64,000 nucleotides of DNA from assembly GCA_030248195.1 (NCBI GenBank), contig JASAND010020624.1:58501-122500 (forward strand), in the 5' to 3' direction. The translations under genes were made by a program, and so were the position numbers. The notes beneath the pieces are model-generated. The model had not been told where the DNA came from, made no database searches, and was given only the letters and a program-made list of their open reading frames with translations. Shown piece by piece: positions 11,285 through 22,631 of this stretch. Within the stretch, counting starts at the first letter, position 1; each line of letters begins with the position of its first letter. The stretch is from Trissonchulus latispiculum. Lineage: Eukaryota > Nematoda > Enoplea > Enoplida > Ironidae.

Positions 11285-13775
11285 ACCAGCAGACGCAGCT
11301 ATCCTCCTTGTGCTTTCCTCTCGCCAGCCACAGGCCGTTTCGCATGACTGATAATAGAAGCACGAGAATCAGCGCCTGAAAAGCCTACACGGCTCAGCGG
11401 GCGTTACCTCCCACTGAACTGAACTGAACTTTTGGTAGAAGCTGTGATCAAATTTCCAATAAATTAAAAAATTTTATCGTGCGCCAGATAAATCGCGCTA
11501 ATGCCAAAGCGGTGCAGTTTGCTAGCTACTTTCCTACTTACGTTATATTACAAAGACAAAGATCTCAAATGGTAGCCTGTAGGAAACGGAATTTTAATTT
11601 ATGCCTGTGAAATACTTTAGTTAAATTTTCATAAAATTTTTGATGTTGGAGAACAGAAAAATTTGACTGTTTTGTAAAGTCGAAATTGGTGGTCGTTAAT
11701 GAAATATTTTGAAACCTGGGAGGCCTAATTTAAAATTTTTAGTCCTACAGATCACAGCTTCAATTTGAACGATACCAACTGATCTTCGTTAGCTTTGTCT
11801 GATTTCGAGATTTCTCTAGGAATCCCAAATTTAGCAAAATTTTGAAAATTCGTTTTTGCAAATAATGTAAATTAATAGCAACAAAGACGCCAAAGGTTCG
11901 AATATCTATTTGTGCTGTATTATTGCTGACCTAAAGGTCAAGTTTGAATACAACTGTTGCTAAGTACACCCAGTAGGGGACAGTAGTCAATTATGGAGGT
12001 CTGATAAGCTGACAAATAGCGATTTTTCAAATTTTTCGAAATATCAAATTTTAAATCAATCGAAAGCTTTCGTCGTGGGAACATTTTTTTCTTAGTCCAC
12101 ATAGCGTTATGTCCATGGTTTCGTCTATTATATAATAGTTCTGGTCACGGATTTTACAGTGTGCACACTGGTCACAGTGGTACTCCTAAAATCACTAAAT
12201 AAAGCTCTAAGGTAATTTGTTTACGTAGAGTTATCAAGCATACAACCTAATGAAGCTCCGCAGTAATGGATGTTCAGAAGTAAAATCCGCAACCTCATGA
12301 TGTATCCCCTTACCGTTTCCAATATCAAACGTTTAATTCCCCTCGCACTCCCCTGTAACTTTGTATTGTCGACCATTTTACCAAATGCTAGTTACGTTAA
12401 GTTTAAACTTTGGCTAGAAAAACCTATCCAATCAAATTGCTGCGATGGTTTTAAGGTTGTTTGTGCGCCCTCTAGAGTGTGCTTTGCTGATAGTAAATTA
12501 AATATTTGCGTATAGATGATTAAAACGGTTTAATCTCTACAAAATAAGAAATAAAGCAAATAGCCTTCAATTTGTAGTGTCTTGGTAGCATATAAAACAA
12601 TTACTCTATTTAAAAACGAATCTTGAACCGCCGAAATTCATTCAAGACAAGGCGGAAGCATAGTTTGTCGTTTATATATGTTGATCACTGCTTTAAACTG
12701 ATTTGAACGCGTGCATGAAAAGAACGGAGAGGAATGGGCAGAGTTAAACTAGTTAAAATTAACTCTTTTAACCCCTATTCGCGCACTCAGCGAGTTAATA
12801 TTAACTCTCCCGATTTTAACTCGTTTAACTCTGCTCGTTTTAACCCTGCTAGAGTTAAAAGAGTTAAAACAGGCAGGGTTAAAATTAACTCGCTGAGTGC
12901 GCGAACAGGGGTTAAAATATTTAACTTTAACTCGTTTAACTCTACTCGTTTAACTCGCGCGCGAAAAGGCCCTAAGGGAATTACTCTTCAAAGTTGAAGT
13001 TTCGGCAAAAATTTAAAAATTTTTGGCTAACGAAAGGAAAATTTTATTACTAGTGCGAGCTATAGGGCTGTAATTTGGCATAAAAGGAGGCCCTATAGGA
13101 GCACTCATTTATGCCAAATGGCAAGAAATTCTGCCGCGTGAAAAAATTTTTGTCAACTTTAATCTTCAAACATTGCCGAAACCGCCATTTTCAGGCTGTC
13201 GGATCCTGTGCATAGGTTTTCTGTAGCCATAGAAGTCCCAAACCTTCACTAATCGAGCTGAAATGTTTTTGTGGGTGTGTTTTCGACCACGCTGAGTTCA
13301 AATATCTCAAAAAATTTTAATTTCAAAAAATTAGATTTTTTCAATTTCTGGGGTACCATTGCCCGAAAAGGGCGATTTTGTCATTTTTTAAAGATTAAAG
13401 TTGACATAAAAATTTTTTTGAGGCGGCAGAATTTCTTGCCATCTGGCACAAATGAGTACTCCTATAGGGCCTCCTTTTATGCCAAATTACAGCATTATAG
13501 CTCGCACCAGTAATAACATTTTCCTTTCGTTAGCCAACAATTTTTAAATTTTTGCCGAAACATCAACTTTGAAGAGTAATTCCCTTAGACACAGATAAGA
13601 TACAGACGTCTAGTATTTTTCTGCAGATAGGGGCACATGTGCCAAATCAAATTAATGGCATCCTTGCAGCTAGGGTTTTGTAGCCAGTAGAAAGTTTTAA
13701 TTAATTATGTTGGTAGTTGTGAAAAAATGGGGGTCGGGCATATAAACCCGACGGCTGCACATGACTGGAATTGTT

Positions 13776-15182
13776 CAATGGGGAGACTGGAATCACAAGT
13801 CTCCTGTGCACGTGGATCAACTGAAATAATCTAGAAAGTGCAGAAGCAATCGAGATTGCATGCATTAAAGCTAAGTTTGATCTTTAGTTAAGTTGAGATG
13901 CATATTTTGCTGACCGGCAGAGGCTTGTCGCCAGGTTACTGCTGCAGTTAATGTCAGCAGTTTAGGACAATATTGCAATACTTGGGTGAGAGCAGGTAAT
14001 GGACATGGCGGCTGAAAAAGGTCCCTCTATGTCCATGTCTGTACCTCAATCAAGTATAAAATAAAAAACCAAATTTAATTTCTCAAATACATATGCCTTC
14101 TAAAACAAATCTTCTGACAGCAGCAGACATTTTCTTCCTTTCCTATCTGATACTTGGCCACCCTTCCGACCCCATTCTGCAGCCAGTGCATTTTATATCA
14201 ACTGCCTTCCAAGTGGGCACTTATAGATTTCAGCCAACCTAGTCTCTGCAGGTATGCGGAGGGCAACTTGTGTTGGATACAAAAACGCTGGTTGCCTGGG
14301 CGAGACTGCAATAACCGTACACCGGCTTGGCTTGGGGACTATGTTTTCTATCCGTAGTCTTCTTCTCTCCGCCTCTTGTCCGTTTGCGGTCTGCGGAGAG
14401 AAATACCTGACAGGCCTCACGTGGAGCCTAAACGGTTTCGAGCCCTCACCAAAGAAAACTTATTCAACAGTTGGGTACGAAAATGGGCAAGCAAGCTGGG
14501 TACGCGCGACAGGCCGTGAAGGGCGTTTGCATAGATCCGGTCGACCAGCAAGCTTAATACACTAGGAAGCGCTGAGTGTCTTACGTTTCTTATAACTCTT
14601 GCTGATCTGATACTAACTGTAATTAGTATATTAAATTAGAGTTTTCATTAGTAAAATTATCCCTTTGCGAGTAGTGGAAAATTTACGAATTCTGTATACT
14701 GTTGCTGACCAGTAGCAACCTCTGCTAGCTGTCTTGGCGCACAACATTGCTTTTATAGTATGGGTTTTGCCGTAATACATTGATCCTAAACTGTATGTTG
14801 ATACGGAGACCCCAGTAACGTACATCAGTAGGCAGTGTAATGTATTGGTGTATTTGTAATGATCTCTGTCCGTAGCCTTTGCCTCTAACTCTTGTTCAGC
14901 AAATTAAAATATTCACGCCAACTTGACTAGCAGTGAGACTAGACATCGTTAATTTTTATGTTTCAAACGTTAGCAACACGTCTGATACTAAAAAATCCGA
15001 TAAGCTTGTTTTTTCTTAGTGTAAGAGACTATCAGTGGAAGAGAACACCTTGCTGTTTAATCGTCTTTTATACATCGTACTGCAGCTCTGCACTTAATTG
15101 TTTCACTGAAATCGTCTAATTTTTGCTGTGAGGCCTGTACTTAGTAATGTCGTATGCTCTCAGCTAGAAACCTCGGCTGAAA
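13776..15182. other. Intergenic stretch, no supported gene
   Basis: Between the foldback element and the helicase gene I see only short accidental open frames, the longest at 14254-14565, with no recognisable family or splice context. The last few hundred bases should include the promoter of the + strand gene at 15183, but no TATA-like or initiator element stands out. Confidence 0.5.
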
Positions 15183-18100
15183 ATGGAGGAAACTCGCAGC
15201 AGTAAGCGGTATGTATTTTACTATTTTAACTGGATTGTACACAGTTTATATTGCGACAGTAATACATTGAGCTTGATGATATTACCGTGGTTTCAAAAAC
15301 ATGTTGCTGGGTAACTTTGTGCATTCTTTGTATCTTCATTTGTTATGCATGTATAATAATAAACGGAGACTTGAGAAATTTTGTTTGTTTTTAGCGACAG
15401 CGGACAAGGCAGTGCTGAAACTGGCGCTTTAAAAGATAAAACTTTGGTGGATGCTGTGAAAACGCAGGATCATATTTATAACACAAGAAAAGGAGCCCAC
15501 TACGATGCAGCTGCTATCAGGACAGCTTGGAATTGTGTAGGCGGATTAGTTGGCACATCGGGTAAGATTAAGTGCAAGGCTGAACTGGTGCACTGAAAGC
15601 CGGATAAGAAAATATGAGCTTTTGGCATGATTATTTCGGAGGCTTACTTTTCATTTTACCAGTGTCAGAGCATATCTGCAGCAATTGGAAACTCGAAAAT
15701 TTGGAAAATTTTGATCGCCGAATCGAATAATTTAATTCGGGTGCGACCCCAGAAGCTAAAACTTGGTATGAACATAGACCCCGTAGGTCTCCAAAGTCGA
15801 GTCAAATATGAAAGAGTGTCCTGCGCAAATTAGATTTATGCTGATCTAAACATGAAAAAAGTGCAAAAAGTGCTAAAAAGTGGATTTTTGAAGATTGCCC
15901 AATATGCACAATATTTATATCAATCGATAGCTTTCATTATTCTGAACAACTTTTCTTCTTGGCACAATCGCCTATTTGCCACCTGTTTCAAGTTATTTTC
16001 GCAAAACTGAAATTTTATTTGAAAGGATTGAGGGATTTACCTTCAATTTGCCTCAGTTTAAAAGTCTTGATTAAGTTAGAAAACGGTTGTATCGGATAGA
16101 ACCCATGCAATTACACCTATTTCGTTGCCTATCAATTGCTTACGGTTGCTTTGTTAACGTGTGGCAGGATGTAGAAACGCTTGAAGAATGTACGGGTCAG
16201 CCTGTTGAGTTCGCATTCAACTGAATACTCAGTGTAACTGCCTTGCATCCATTTATGAAGGAAACAACTTGAAATTTATGTTATAGTAGCGGGGCTTCAA
16301 GTTTGGGCTAGCGTTGCTCTCTAACCATTAGGGTTACAGCAAAGCTAATACCATCAAGAGTACATAATAGATAAGAGTATGACAACAGGCAGGCTCTCTG
16401 TTATCAGAGCAAAAACTATGCTATGCGCGCTATCGGCTAACCCCCCCCACAAATTGACCCCCTCTCACACCGCCCCTATATGGGTACGGGGTCCAAACGG
16501 GGGTCGCTCACTGTCACTGCTTTGCATAATTACACGTTATAATTAACCGAGGCCTAATTTGGGAACAGGGTGCAAGCGTGTATGTTTAACATATGCATGT
16601 AGAAAACATACTAAGCGAGTGAGCGACCCCCGTTTGGAACTATGTACCCATATAGGGGCGGTGTGAGAGGGGGTCAATTTGTGGGGGGGGGTTAGCCGAT
16701 AGCGCGCATAGCATAGTTTTTGCTCTGATAACAGAGAGCCTGCCTGTTGTCATACTCTTATCTATTATGTACTCTTGTACCATGTACGTGTAGCCCAATA
16801 TGTCCTCTCTTGCTCTGCCAAAGACGTTTGCCAGAGACACTCTGCCAAAGACGCTCTGCCAAGAAGTAAACGTTCTCATTGAACCAAACATCTGTGAAAA
16901 TTTTTCAAGTATTTATATTGGGTGTCGCCAAAATCGGGGGGGCCACCTCGCCACATCGCCACCTATCGCGTCGGCCACCTATTTGCGAGTGTTGTGGATT
17001 ATGGGAACCACTTAGGAATCAGAGACTTCATACTATTTTGCCCACGCACATGATTTACATGGCTGCAAAAAAGAATTGAGATCCAGCAAACATTGGGCAC
17101 ACCCATTTTAGTCCACCCTGGTTCCAGAATTCTGCCATGTGCACAAATATATTGCGTCTTCTAAAAATTCATGCACCGTCACATCACACACAACTCACAG
17201 ACTGTATTGTCACCTAAAAACCTGGCCGAACCCAGTCATCGGGCCTAACTTTAATCAAGAGTGCATAATAACTATGAGTGTGACAAGCGTCAAGCTCTTA
17301 GTTATTAGGCTTGGGGACATGATATGCACGATAACGGCTGGCCCCCCTCAAATTAGACCCATCACTTCAACGAAATTCACACGCTATGCTTGTGTGCTGA
17401 AGCCCGCAACAGACGCACACTGAACCAACTGAGTAGTTGTGTTTTCGAGCTTTAGAACGTAGGCATAGCGAGCGAATTTCTTTGAAATGATTGGTCTAAT
17501 TTGTGGGGGTCAGCTGTTATCGCGCAGATCATGTCCACAAGCCTAATAACTAAGAGTTGATGCTTGTCACACTCTTAGTTATTATGTACTCTTGCTTTAA
17601 TGTATATTTGCTTTAGGCGATGATTGCGAAAGACGTTGGAGGAAGTTAACTGATCGATTCAGAAGGGAGTTACTGAAAACCAGAATGGACGCTAATTGCC
17701 GGGAAAAGGGGGTTCCTGGTAATAATGTCTCAGTCAACAAAATTTGTTGGCAGCTATTCAATGATATGAAGTCGTTCCAAGTTCACTTGAAGTGAGTAGC
17801 GATGTGTATATGCCAACATTATGGTACACTTCTTTTGTAATATAAATAATACATGGTCAGTAATAATACTACAATAATTATAATACTACAATAATAATAA
17901 TAATAATAATAATAATACATTGACGTTAGGCATTTACTGCATTTTTATTCGTCTACGTGTACATATGTACATAACTAACTGGAGCTACGTGGTTAATAGC
18001 CATTAGATTTTAGTTGTACTAACTCTGAATTTGCTTCGTAAAATTGCATGATAAATTGGTTGCAATCAATCAGACTGAACAGGATACAGATGGGGGATCT

Positions 18101-21100
18101 CTTTAACTTTATCCCACAAACAAAAGTTGGTCAACTTCAGAGGCTTATTGCAAGAGATCAACAGAACTTTAGATCATGATTTGTACATCGTTGGAATGCT
18201 TGAGCTGTGCTTTATTTAATGGTGTAAAGCAGTTTGCTGTAGCTTGCTTCTATAAAAAGTTAAGCTTAACAAACTATCAAAGTTACCGCTTTTTGCAATT
18301 TTTGGTAGTCTTTTAAGCTTAACTTTTTATAGCAGCAAGTTACAGCAAACTGCTTTACACCATTAAATACATAGAGCACATCTCGAGCATTCTAACGATG
18401 TATAAATCATGCTCTAAAGTTCTGTTCATCTCTTGCAATAAGTCTTTGAAGTTGACCAACTTTTGTTTGGGGGGAAGTTCACGACGTTGAATGATCTAAT
18501 ACTGAAATAATATATGTATGTGCTATCAAGAGTACATAATAATAAGAGTGCGCTACTAGGCACACTCTATGTTATCAGAGCTAAAACTGCTCTGCTCGAT
18601 GACGGCCTCCCAAATTAGACCCTAGTGACCCCCCTGCAAATGAGTACCTCGTCGAAACGGGGGTACGCTCACTCGCTCTATGTTTGTGTGCTTAATCTCG
18701 AAAACACTAGCAGTGTATTAGCAAATTTTGTGCCTGCTTTGAGCTTTAGAACACAACCATAGCGCGTAAATTTCTTTGAAGTAATGGGTCTAATCTACGG
18801 GGAGGGGTGGACCGTCAGCGAATTAGCGAACAGAGATAGTTTTTGCTCTGATAACAGAGAGGGTTCTATTGGCACACTCTTATATTATGTACTCTTTGTG
18901 TTATGTACTCTTGTCTGTTGTGGCTATAGCGGTCCTTGCCTTTGAGAGCCTTTGAGTCTCTCTTTGAAACTCAGCTCTCTTAAAAGTGACCAACTAGGCG
19001 CTAGCATCCGACAATTGTGGGTTCGAGTCTGACCTGAGGCCCGAATTTTTATTTTTCTTTCGAATTGTTTGGGACGACAAATATGAGATTATGAAAACTG
19101 TTTGTAATGCTTACCGTCGCTACTTTTAATAATATATTGTCTGTACTTTTAGCTTGTACTGTATCCAGTCACCGGAACTGTCCACGTTTGGCACCAAAGA
19201 AGCGGACGAAACCGCATTTATTGGCATGGAAGGATTCATAGAAAGCGTTCAAAAAATTGTAGACGCTCGATCTTTTTATACACAAAATAATGGCTTCTCA
19301 CTGGAGTGCATTCCTGCCGCTCCTGATCCTACCTATTCCTGGAATCAGTTGTCCGCTTTAGTAGAATCGCAAGATGCTGCTGATGATTGTCTGAAAATTA
19401 TTAACAGCATGAGAAGCGGTCACGCAGGTGACATCTGGGAAATCTATTCGCATGCTTGGTTAGTAGATTTTCTAACAAAAACTGCTGGTTGCGGTGTTCT
19501 TTTTCTCGGCCTGAAATATTACATAAACTGTCGACATTTCTATGAGGAGATTATATCAGCTGAATTTGCCCAATTCCTGAGCAAAGACGCCGAGTGCGAT
19601 TTTATTTGGATCTGTCGTAACGCTCTTGTCATTTTCGAAGTGAAATCAGTTCACAAAGACAGCGATCCTAAAGTGGTGGAAAAGACGATGACTAAGGGAA
19701 TGGATCAGTGCAAAAGAGATGAACAGTTTTTGAAACTAATATTGAAAACGATGACGGAAAGACTAAGGATAGAGAATATCGATCCACGCGATAGCGGAAA
19801 CAGCTATATCCCGATCATCAAAGTTGTTATCTTTATCTCTCATCAGAAAGACGAAAAAGGGAACTATAGTTGCTGTAGCAGTTGCAACTGGACGCCACAA
19901 AGTCATAAAGATATAGAGAAAAATCAAATTCTCGTTCTGGATGGCGTTTGCCTTGGAAATCCAGAGGATATGAAGCGCTGGTGGAATGCCAGTGTTAGTC
20001 TGAAAATAGACCAGTCTCGTGCTTTGAGCGAATCGTTTTACCAAAGCCTTGTGATCCTACTCAAAGGGCTGGCTTCCTTCATAATTCGTGATCATACAAT
20101 AACCCTAGAAAATAAGAAAATTAACAAAACAGAAAATGAACAGGCAGCCTCCAGGAAGCGGACCACACAAGAAGTTTTGGCCACCTGTAGGGATAAGTTT
20201 GGAAAAGAGTACAAGAAAGTAGAAGTAGAAAACGTCCATACAGAGGAAACCTCTCCGATCAGAACGATTCAGATTCTGCACCCCGATCAGGCTCGAGCCC
20301 TTCAGAAACGACATCAGTTTATTGTCGGAGGTCCGGGAACAGGCAAAACGCTTCTGATTGTTGAAATGATTTGTCAACTACTTACCAGTGATGACAGTTG
20401 CAAAATAGTGCTATATGGAACAGCATCAAACGGTACCCTCAAACTGTGGCCACAGTATAAGAAATTTCTCCATCAGAAAATTTCAAGACGAAACATTAAT
20501 AGGATTAGTCGATGCGTATCAGACGAAGATTTATTTGATATTATCAATTCGTATAAGTCGTGTTCGTGTCATGTTTTCGTTGACGAATTCAGCTCATGTA
20601 TTGTGGGAGCGTCGGATACGAAGAAATTTGTAGCTCAAGACTTGCCCGTTGCTCTTTTGAAATTCTTAAAGAATGATTCTTATCTTTGGTTAGCCGATTC
20701 TGAACAAATTAACGATTTTCGTTTTCTGGAGAACAACTCTCCGAGTGAGAAATTCGATAACGCTTTGTCAGAATTGTATGGACGGTTGGAGATGACAAGA
20801 CTTCGATTTCAGTTCAGGAGTCCGAACAGTGTTGTGTGCGTTGTGCAGAAATGGCTGCAACGTTTACAACACTTAAAAGATCACTTAGACGATCAAACTC
20901 GCTGTAGCGATGACGATAATGAAGTCATTCGGTTGTTTTGGAGAGGCAAAACGTTTTCCAGAGACCCCTCCTCTTTGATGGATTTAGACTACCAGAAAGG
21001 TCACGACAGTTTTAATCCCAAGGTTCGCGCAATCAATTGCGTTCAGCCTCAGTTTGGTTGTCCTAGCAAATCTGCAATGATGCTAACCGCTCTGGCACAA

Positions 21101-21994
21101 GAAGTCCAAGAGTATTCAAAGTTGGATCGACAGACTCTAGTGATTATGTCCGATTTCTATTTCATGTTCAATAAAACAAATCTACTGGAAATATTAAATA
21201 CCAAAAATCCGTTAGATGGACTGGCTGATGCCTGGAAGAAATGCGTCCGCGTTCCGATAGCCCGAGTGAGGTCCCTGGAATTCACGGCAGTTATTGTAAT
21301 CCTGGACCAATACCACACTCTGGAAACGATCACAGATCTAACGGAGGAACACTCCCTGTTCGTTTTAGGTACGGTTCAGGCTATCACCAGAAGTCTATGC
21401 TATCTCAGTTTGATCGTCTGTCATGAGGCATTCCTTCCTCTGATCGATGACGGAGCGGCAGTGGAGATGATTGCCCTGGATCAGCGCATTTTTAACCACC
21501 TCTTCAGCTCTGGTTATGAGCACAAAGTGGTCAGCCTGGATGTACTCGACCTAGCCTACTTGACCGTTATCATAAAACCTGAATTCGATGAAATACTTCT
21601 GGCAAACCAGTACCAACAGTTTGCAAAAACATTTCTGGGACTTTCATCTTCTGCTCAAAAATGGCTTCAGAAGCTAACGGAAGTGGAGAAGGGCGACCCA
21701 CTAAGCATCACTGCATTAAGAGCTATCGCCAGCTTCCTTGATGCAGACACTTGTCATAACGATATCTTTGACAGTGATACTGTTTCCGATTACAAGGCTC
21801 ATTTGAGCAAATGCCTCAAATCGGTTGTTTTGGTACTTGCAGATCAAATATTTAGTAAGAATTTTGCGGGTGGCCTCTTTGACAACGACAACTACAAAGA
21901 TAGACTTTTGCAGTCGCTTAAAAGTGATTCTCTGGGACGCAGGGCTGCCGCCTACGACAGAACAAATGAGCCATCGCCATCCACTCCGGACTAA
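15183..21994 (+). CDS. MADF domain - NERD-like nuclease - SF1 helicase fusion protein (1069 aa)
   Basis: Four exons join in frame: 15183-15208, 15395-15561, 17617-17791 and 19153-21994. Residues about 26-122 form a MADF (Myb/SANT-like, Adf-1 type) DNA-binding domain: TLVDAVKTQDHIYNTRKG, ERRWRKLTDRFRREL, ICWQLFNDMKSF. Residues about 225-330 resemble NERD nucleases of the PD-(D/E)xK fold, with D272, E285 and K287 in CDFIWICRNALVIFEVKS. The helicase core has Walker A GGPGTGKT (515-522), Walker B FVDEF (D600, E601), LADSEQ (motif III), FRSP (677-680, motif IV), RSLEF (E832, motif V) and AITR (R869, motif VI), as in DUF2075/Schlafen-type superfamily 1 ATPases. An AATAAA is at 22100. Splice phases support the fusion, but a separate protein starting at an internal Met (residue 148) is possible. 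DNA- or RNA-directed nuclease/helicase activity is inferred; its biological role is unknown. Confidence 0.82.
16355..16777. mobile_element. MITE, CAAGAGTACATAAT family, copy 1
   Basis: Inverted termini start CAAGAGTACATAATAG and extend over about 75 bp through CTCTCTGTTATCAGAGC. TACCAT flanks both ends (before 16355 and after 16777). It lies in intron 2 of the MADF-helicase gene. The middle carries CCCCGTTTGG blocks also found in the other copies. No coding capacity. Confidence 0.85.
17256..17594. mobile_element. MITE, CAAGAGTACATAAT family, copy 2
   Basis: The termini are CAAGAGTGCATAATAAC and its complement. An exact 7-bp target duplication CTTTAAT occupies 17249-17255 and 17595-17601. The right end lies about 20 bp upstream of the acceptor of exon 3 (17617), so the element may affect splicing of that exon. 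Intron 2 of the MADF-helicase gene. Confidence 0.88.
17889..17917. repeat. (AAT)n microsatellite
   Basis: About nine ATA/AAT units in intron 3 of the MADF-helicase gene. Confidence 0.9.
18105..18475. mobile_element. Foldback element in intron 3 of the MADF-helicase gene
   Basis: Two arms of about 160 bp are inverted copies: the caaaagttggtcaacttc segment (about 18120) matches in reverse at about 18465, and the taaagcagtttgctgtagc segment (about 18227) at about 18350. The loop is short, near 18290. There is no open frame. It is likely a MITE of a family distinct from the CAAGAG elements; no duplication was identified. Confidence 0.75.
18527..18913. mobile_element. MITE, CAAGAGTACATAAT family, copy 3
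   Basis: It starts CAAGAGTACATAATAATAAGAG. The right end is duplicated: one GTACTCTT terminus at about 18896, then TGTGTTAT, then a second GTACTCTTG ending at 18913. TGTGTTAT resembles the left flank TGTGCTAT (18519-18526), so the true end is probably 18896 with an imperfect duplication. Intron 3 of the MADF-helicase gene. Confidence 0.8.
18955..19050 (+). repeat. tRNA-like SINE fragment (B-box)
   Basis: GGGTTCGAGTCTGACCTGAGG near 19020 matches a pol III B-box (GGTTCGANTCC) in a tRNA 3' half context, preceded by a GCGCTAGCATCCGACAA segment. No complete tRNA fold is evident, so this is more likely a SINE remnant. It sits about 100 bp before exon 4 of the MADF-helicase gene. Confidence 0.4.
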
Positions 21995-22631
21995 TAGTAG
22001 CTTAAGTGATCAGGGATTTTATTTTAGTATATACATACGCTTGTCTTCGAAAAGTGAAAAGCTTTTGTATTTTATTACGAAAATATATAAAAGGTGTGAA
22101 ATAAACTAAACCAGTTCAGTTCTCAGTGCAGCCGCTACAGGATTTGTACAATTATATATTGAGCAAGTTAGCTAGCTGAACCTCTAACTGTAATGGAAAG
22201 CATACAAACACTTTACTAAATATAAAGCACCACACGAAAGGTATATAATGATAGCCAATATTCCGCATGAGAATACATGAATAACATTGGTATGTATGTG
22301 TATGTATGTATGTATGTAACATCAAGGATATATAATGTACAAATAAAAACGTATAAAATATAAAGCGCATAACAGTTTTTGGAAAGCTATACAGTATTTG
22401 ACTTCCATGATTGCACGCTGGGGATTGGTTTGATTTGTTCTTCATGAGCTGTCCAAAATCTTAGGAAAAACGAATAAGTCCACAATTGAGATCATGAGGG
22501 GAAATTGCACCCATTAGAATAGCATCAGTTGATGAAGTGTCAAAAGGACAAAATAGTTACAAAAGTAGTTCTAGTTAGCTAAGTATTAGCTGACCAGCTA
22601 ATGGCATGTACACGGAAGATAGTGTGATTTC
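21995..22631. other. Convergent 3' ends of the helicase and homeobox genes
   Basis: Stops of the + strand helicase (21994) and the - strand homeobox gene (22632) are 637 bp apart. AATAAA at 22100 serves the + strand; TTTATT at about 22018 and 22071 could serve the - strand, implying overlapping 3' UTRs. A short (GTAT)n run lies near 22290-22318. Confidence 0.55.

Larger units (their letters stand above)
6624..11452 (+). mobile_element. Near-full-length two-ORF non-LTR retrotransposon (Jockey-like LINE)
   Basis: A target-site duplication of about 22 bp, TTTTGGTAGAAGC-TGATCAAA, flanks it at 6624-6645 and 11430-11452, with a small difference inside. The 3' end is a (GAACT)n microsatellite tail (about 11414-11430). 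It carries ORF1 (6729-8403, one frameshift) and ORF2 (8381-11284, one stop) in the order typical of Jockey-group elements, with no RNase H. It is G/C-richer than its surroundings. Few lesions and a recognisable duplication indicate a recent insertion. Confidence 0.9.
5907..12975. mobile_element. Harbinger-like non-autonomous DNA transposon with GAGTTAAA-repeat termini
   Basis: The termini are inverted, reading GGGCCTTTTCGCGCGCGAG at 5910 and its complement ending at 12972. Each terminal region (5910-6235 and 12735-12972) consists of GAGTTAAA/TTAACTC units in both orientations separated by CGCGCG blocks. The flanks are TTA (5907-5909) and TAA (12973-12975). The homologous uninterrupted site in the opposite arm of the host foldback reads TAA (near 13588), so a 3-bp TWA duplication with one later change is the simplest reading; this suits PIF/Harbinger elements. 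No transposase is visible: the only coding DNA is the LINE inserted at 6646-11429. The superfamily is inferred from the termini alone. Confidence 0.7.
5718..13775. mobile_element. Long foldback (inverted-repeat) element split by an insertion
   Basis: The left arm is 5718-5909 plus 12973-about 13200; the right arm is about 13370-13775 in reverse. Matching blocks include the cccgacccccac segment (about 5750 and 13728), the gcagaaaaatactagacg segment (about 5868 and 13605) and the gggaattactcttcaaag segment (about 12976 and 13570). Removing the 5910-12972 insertion leaves a hairpin-like element of roughly 1 kb with arms near 400 bp and a loop near 170 bp. No coding sequence belongs to it, and I could not define a target duplication. 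It is probably a non-autonomous foldback transposon. Confidence 0.75.

Noticed and set aside
14254..14565. 103-codon open frame between the transposon nest and the helicase gene
   Set aside because: No recognisable domain, no splice context, and composition like the surrounding noncoding DNA.
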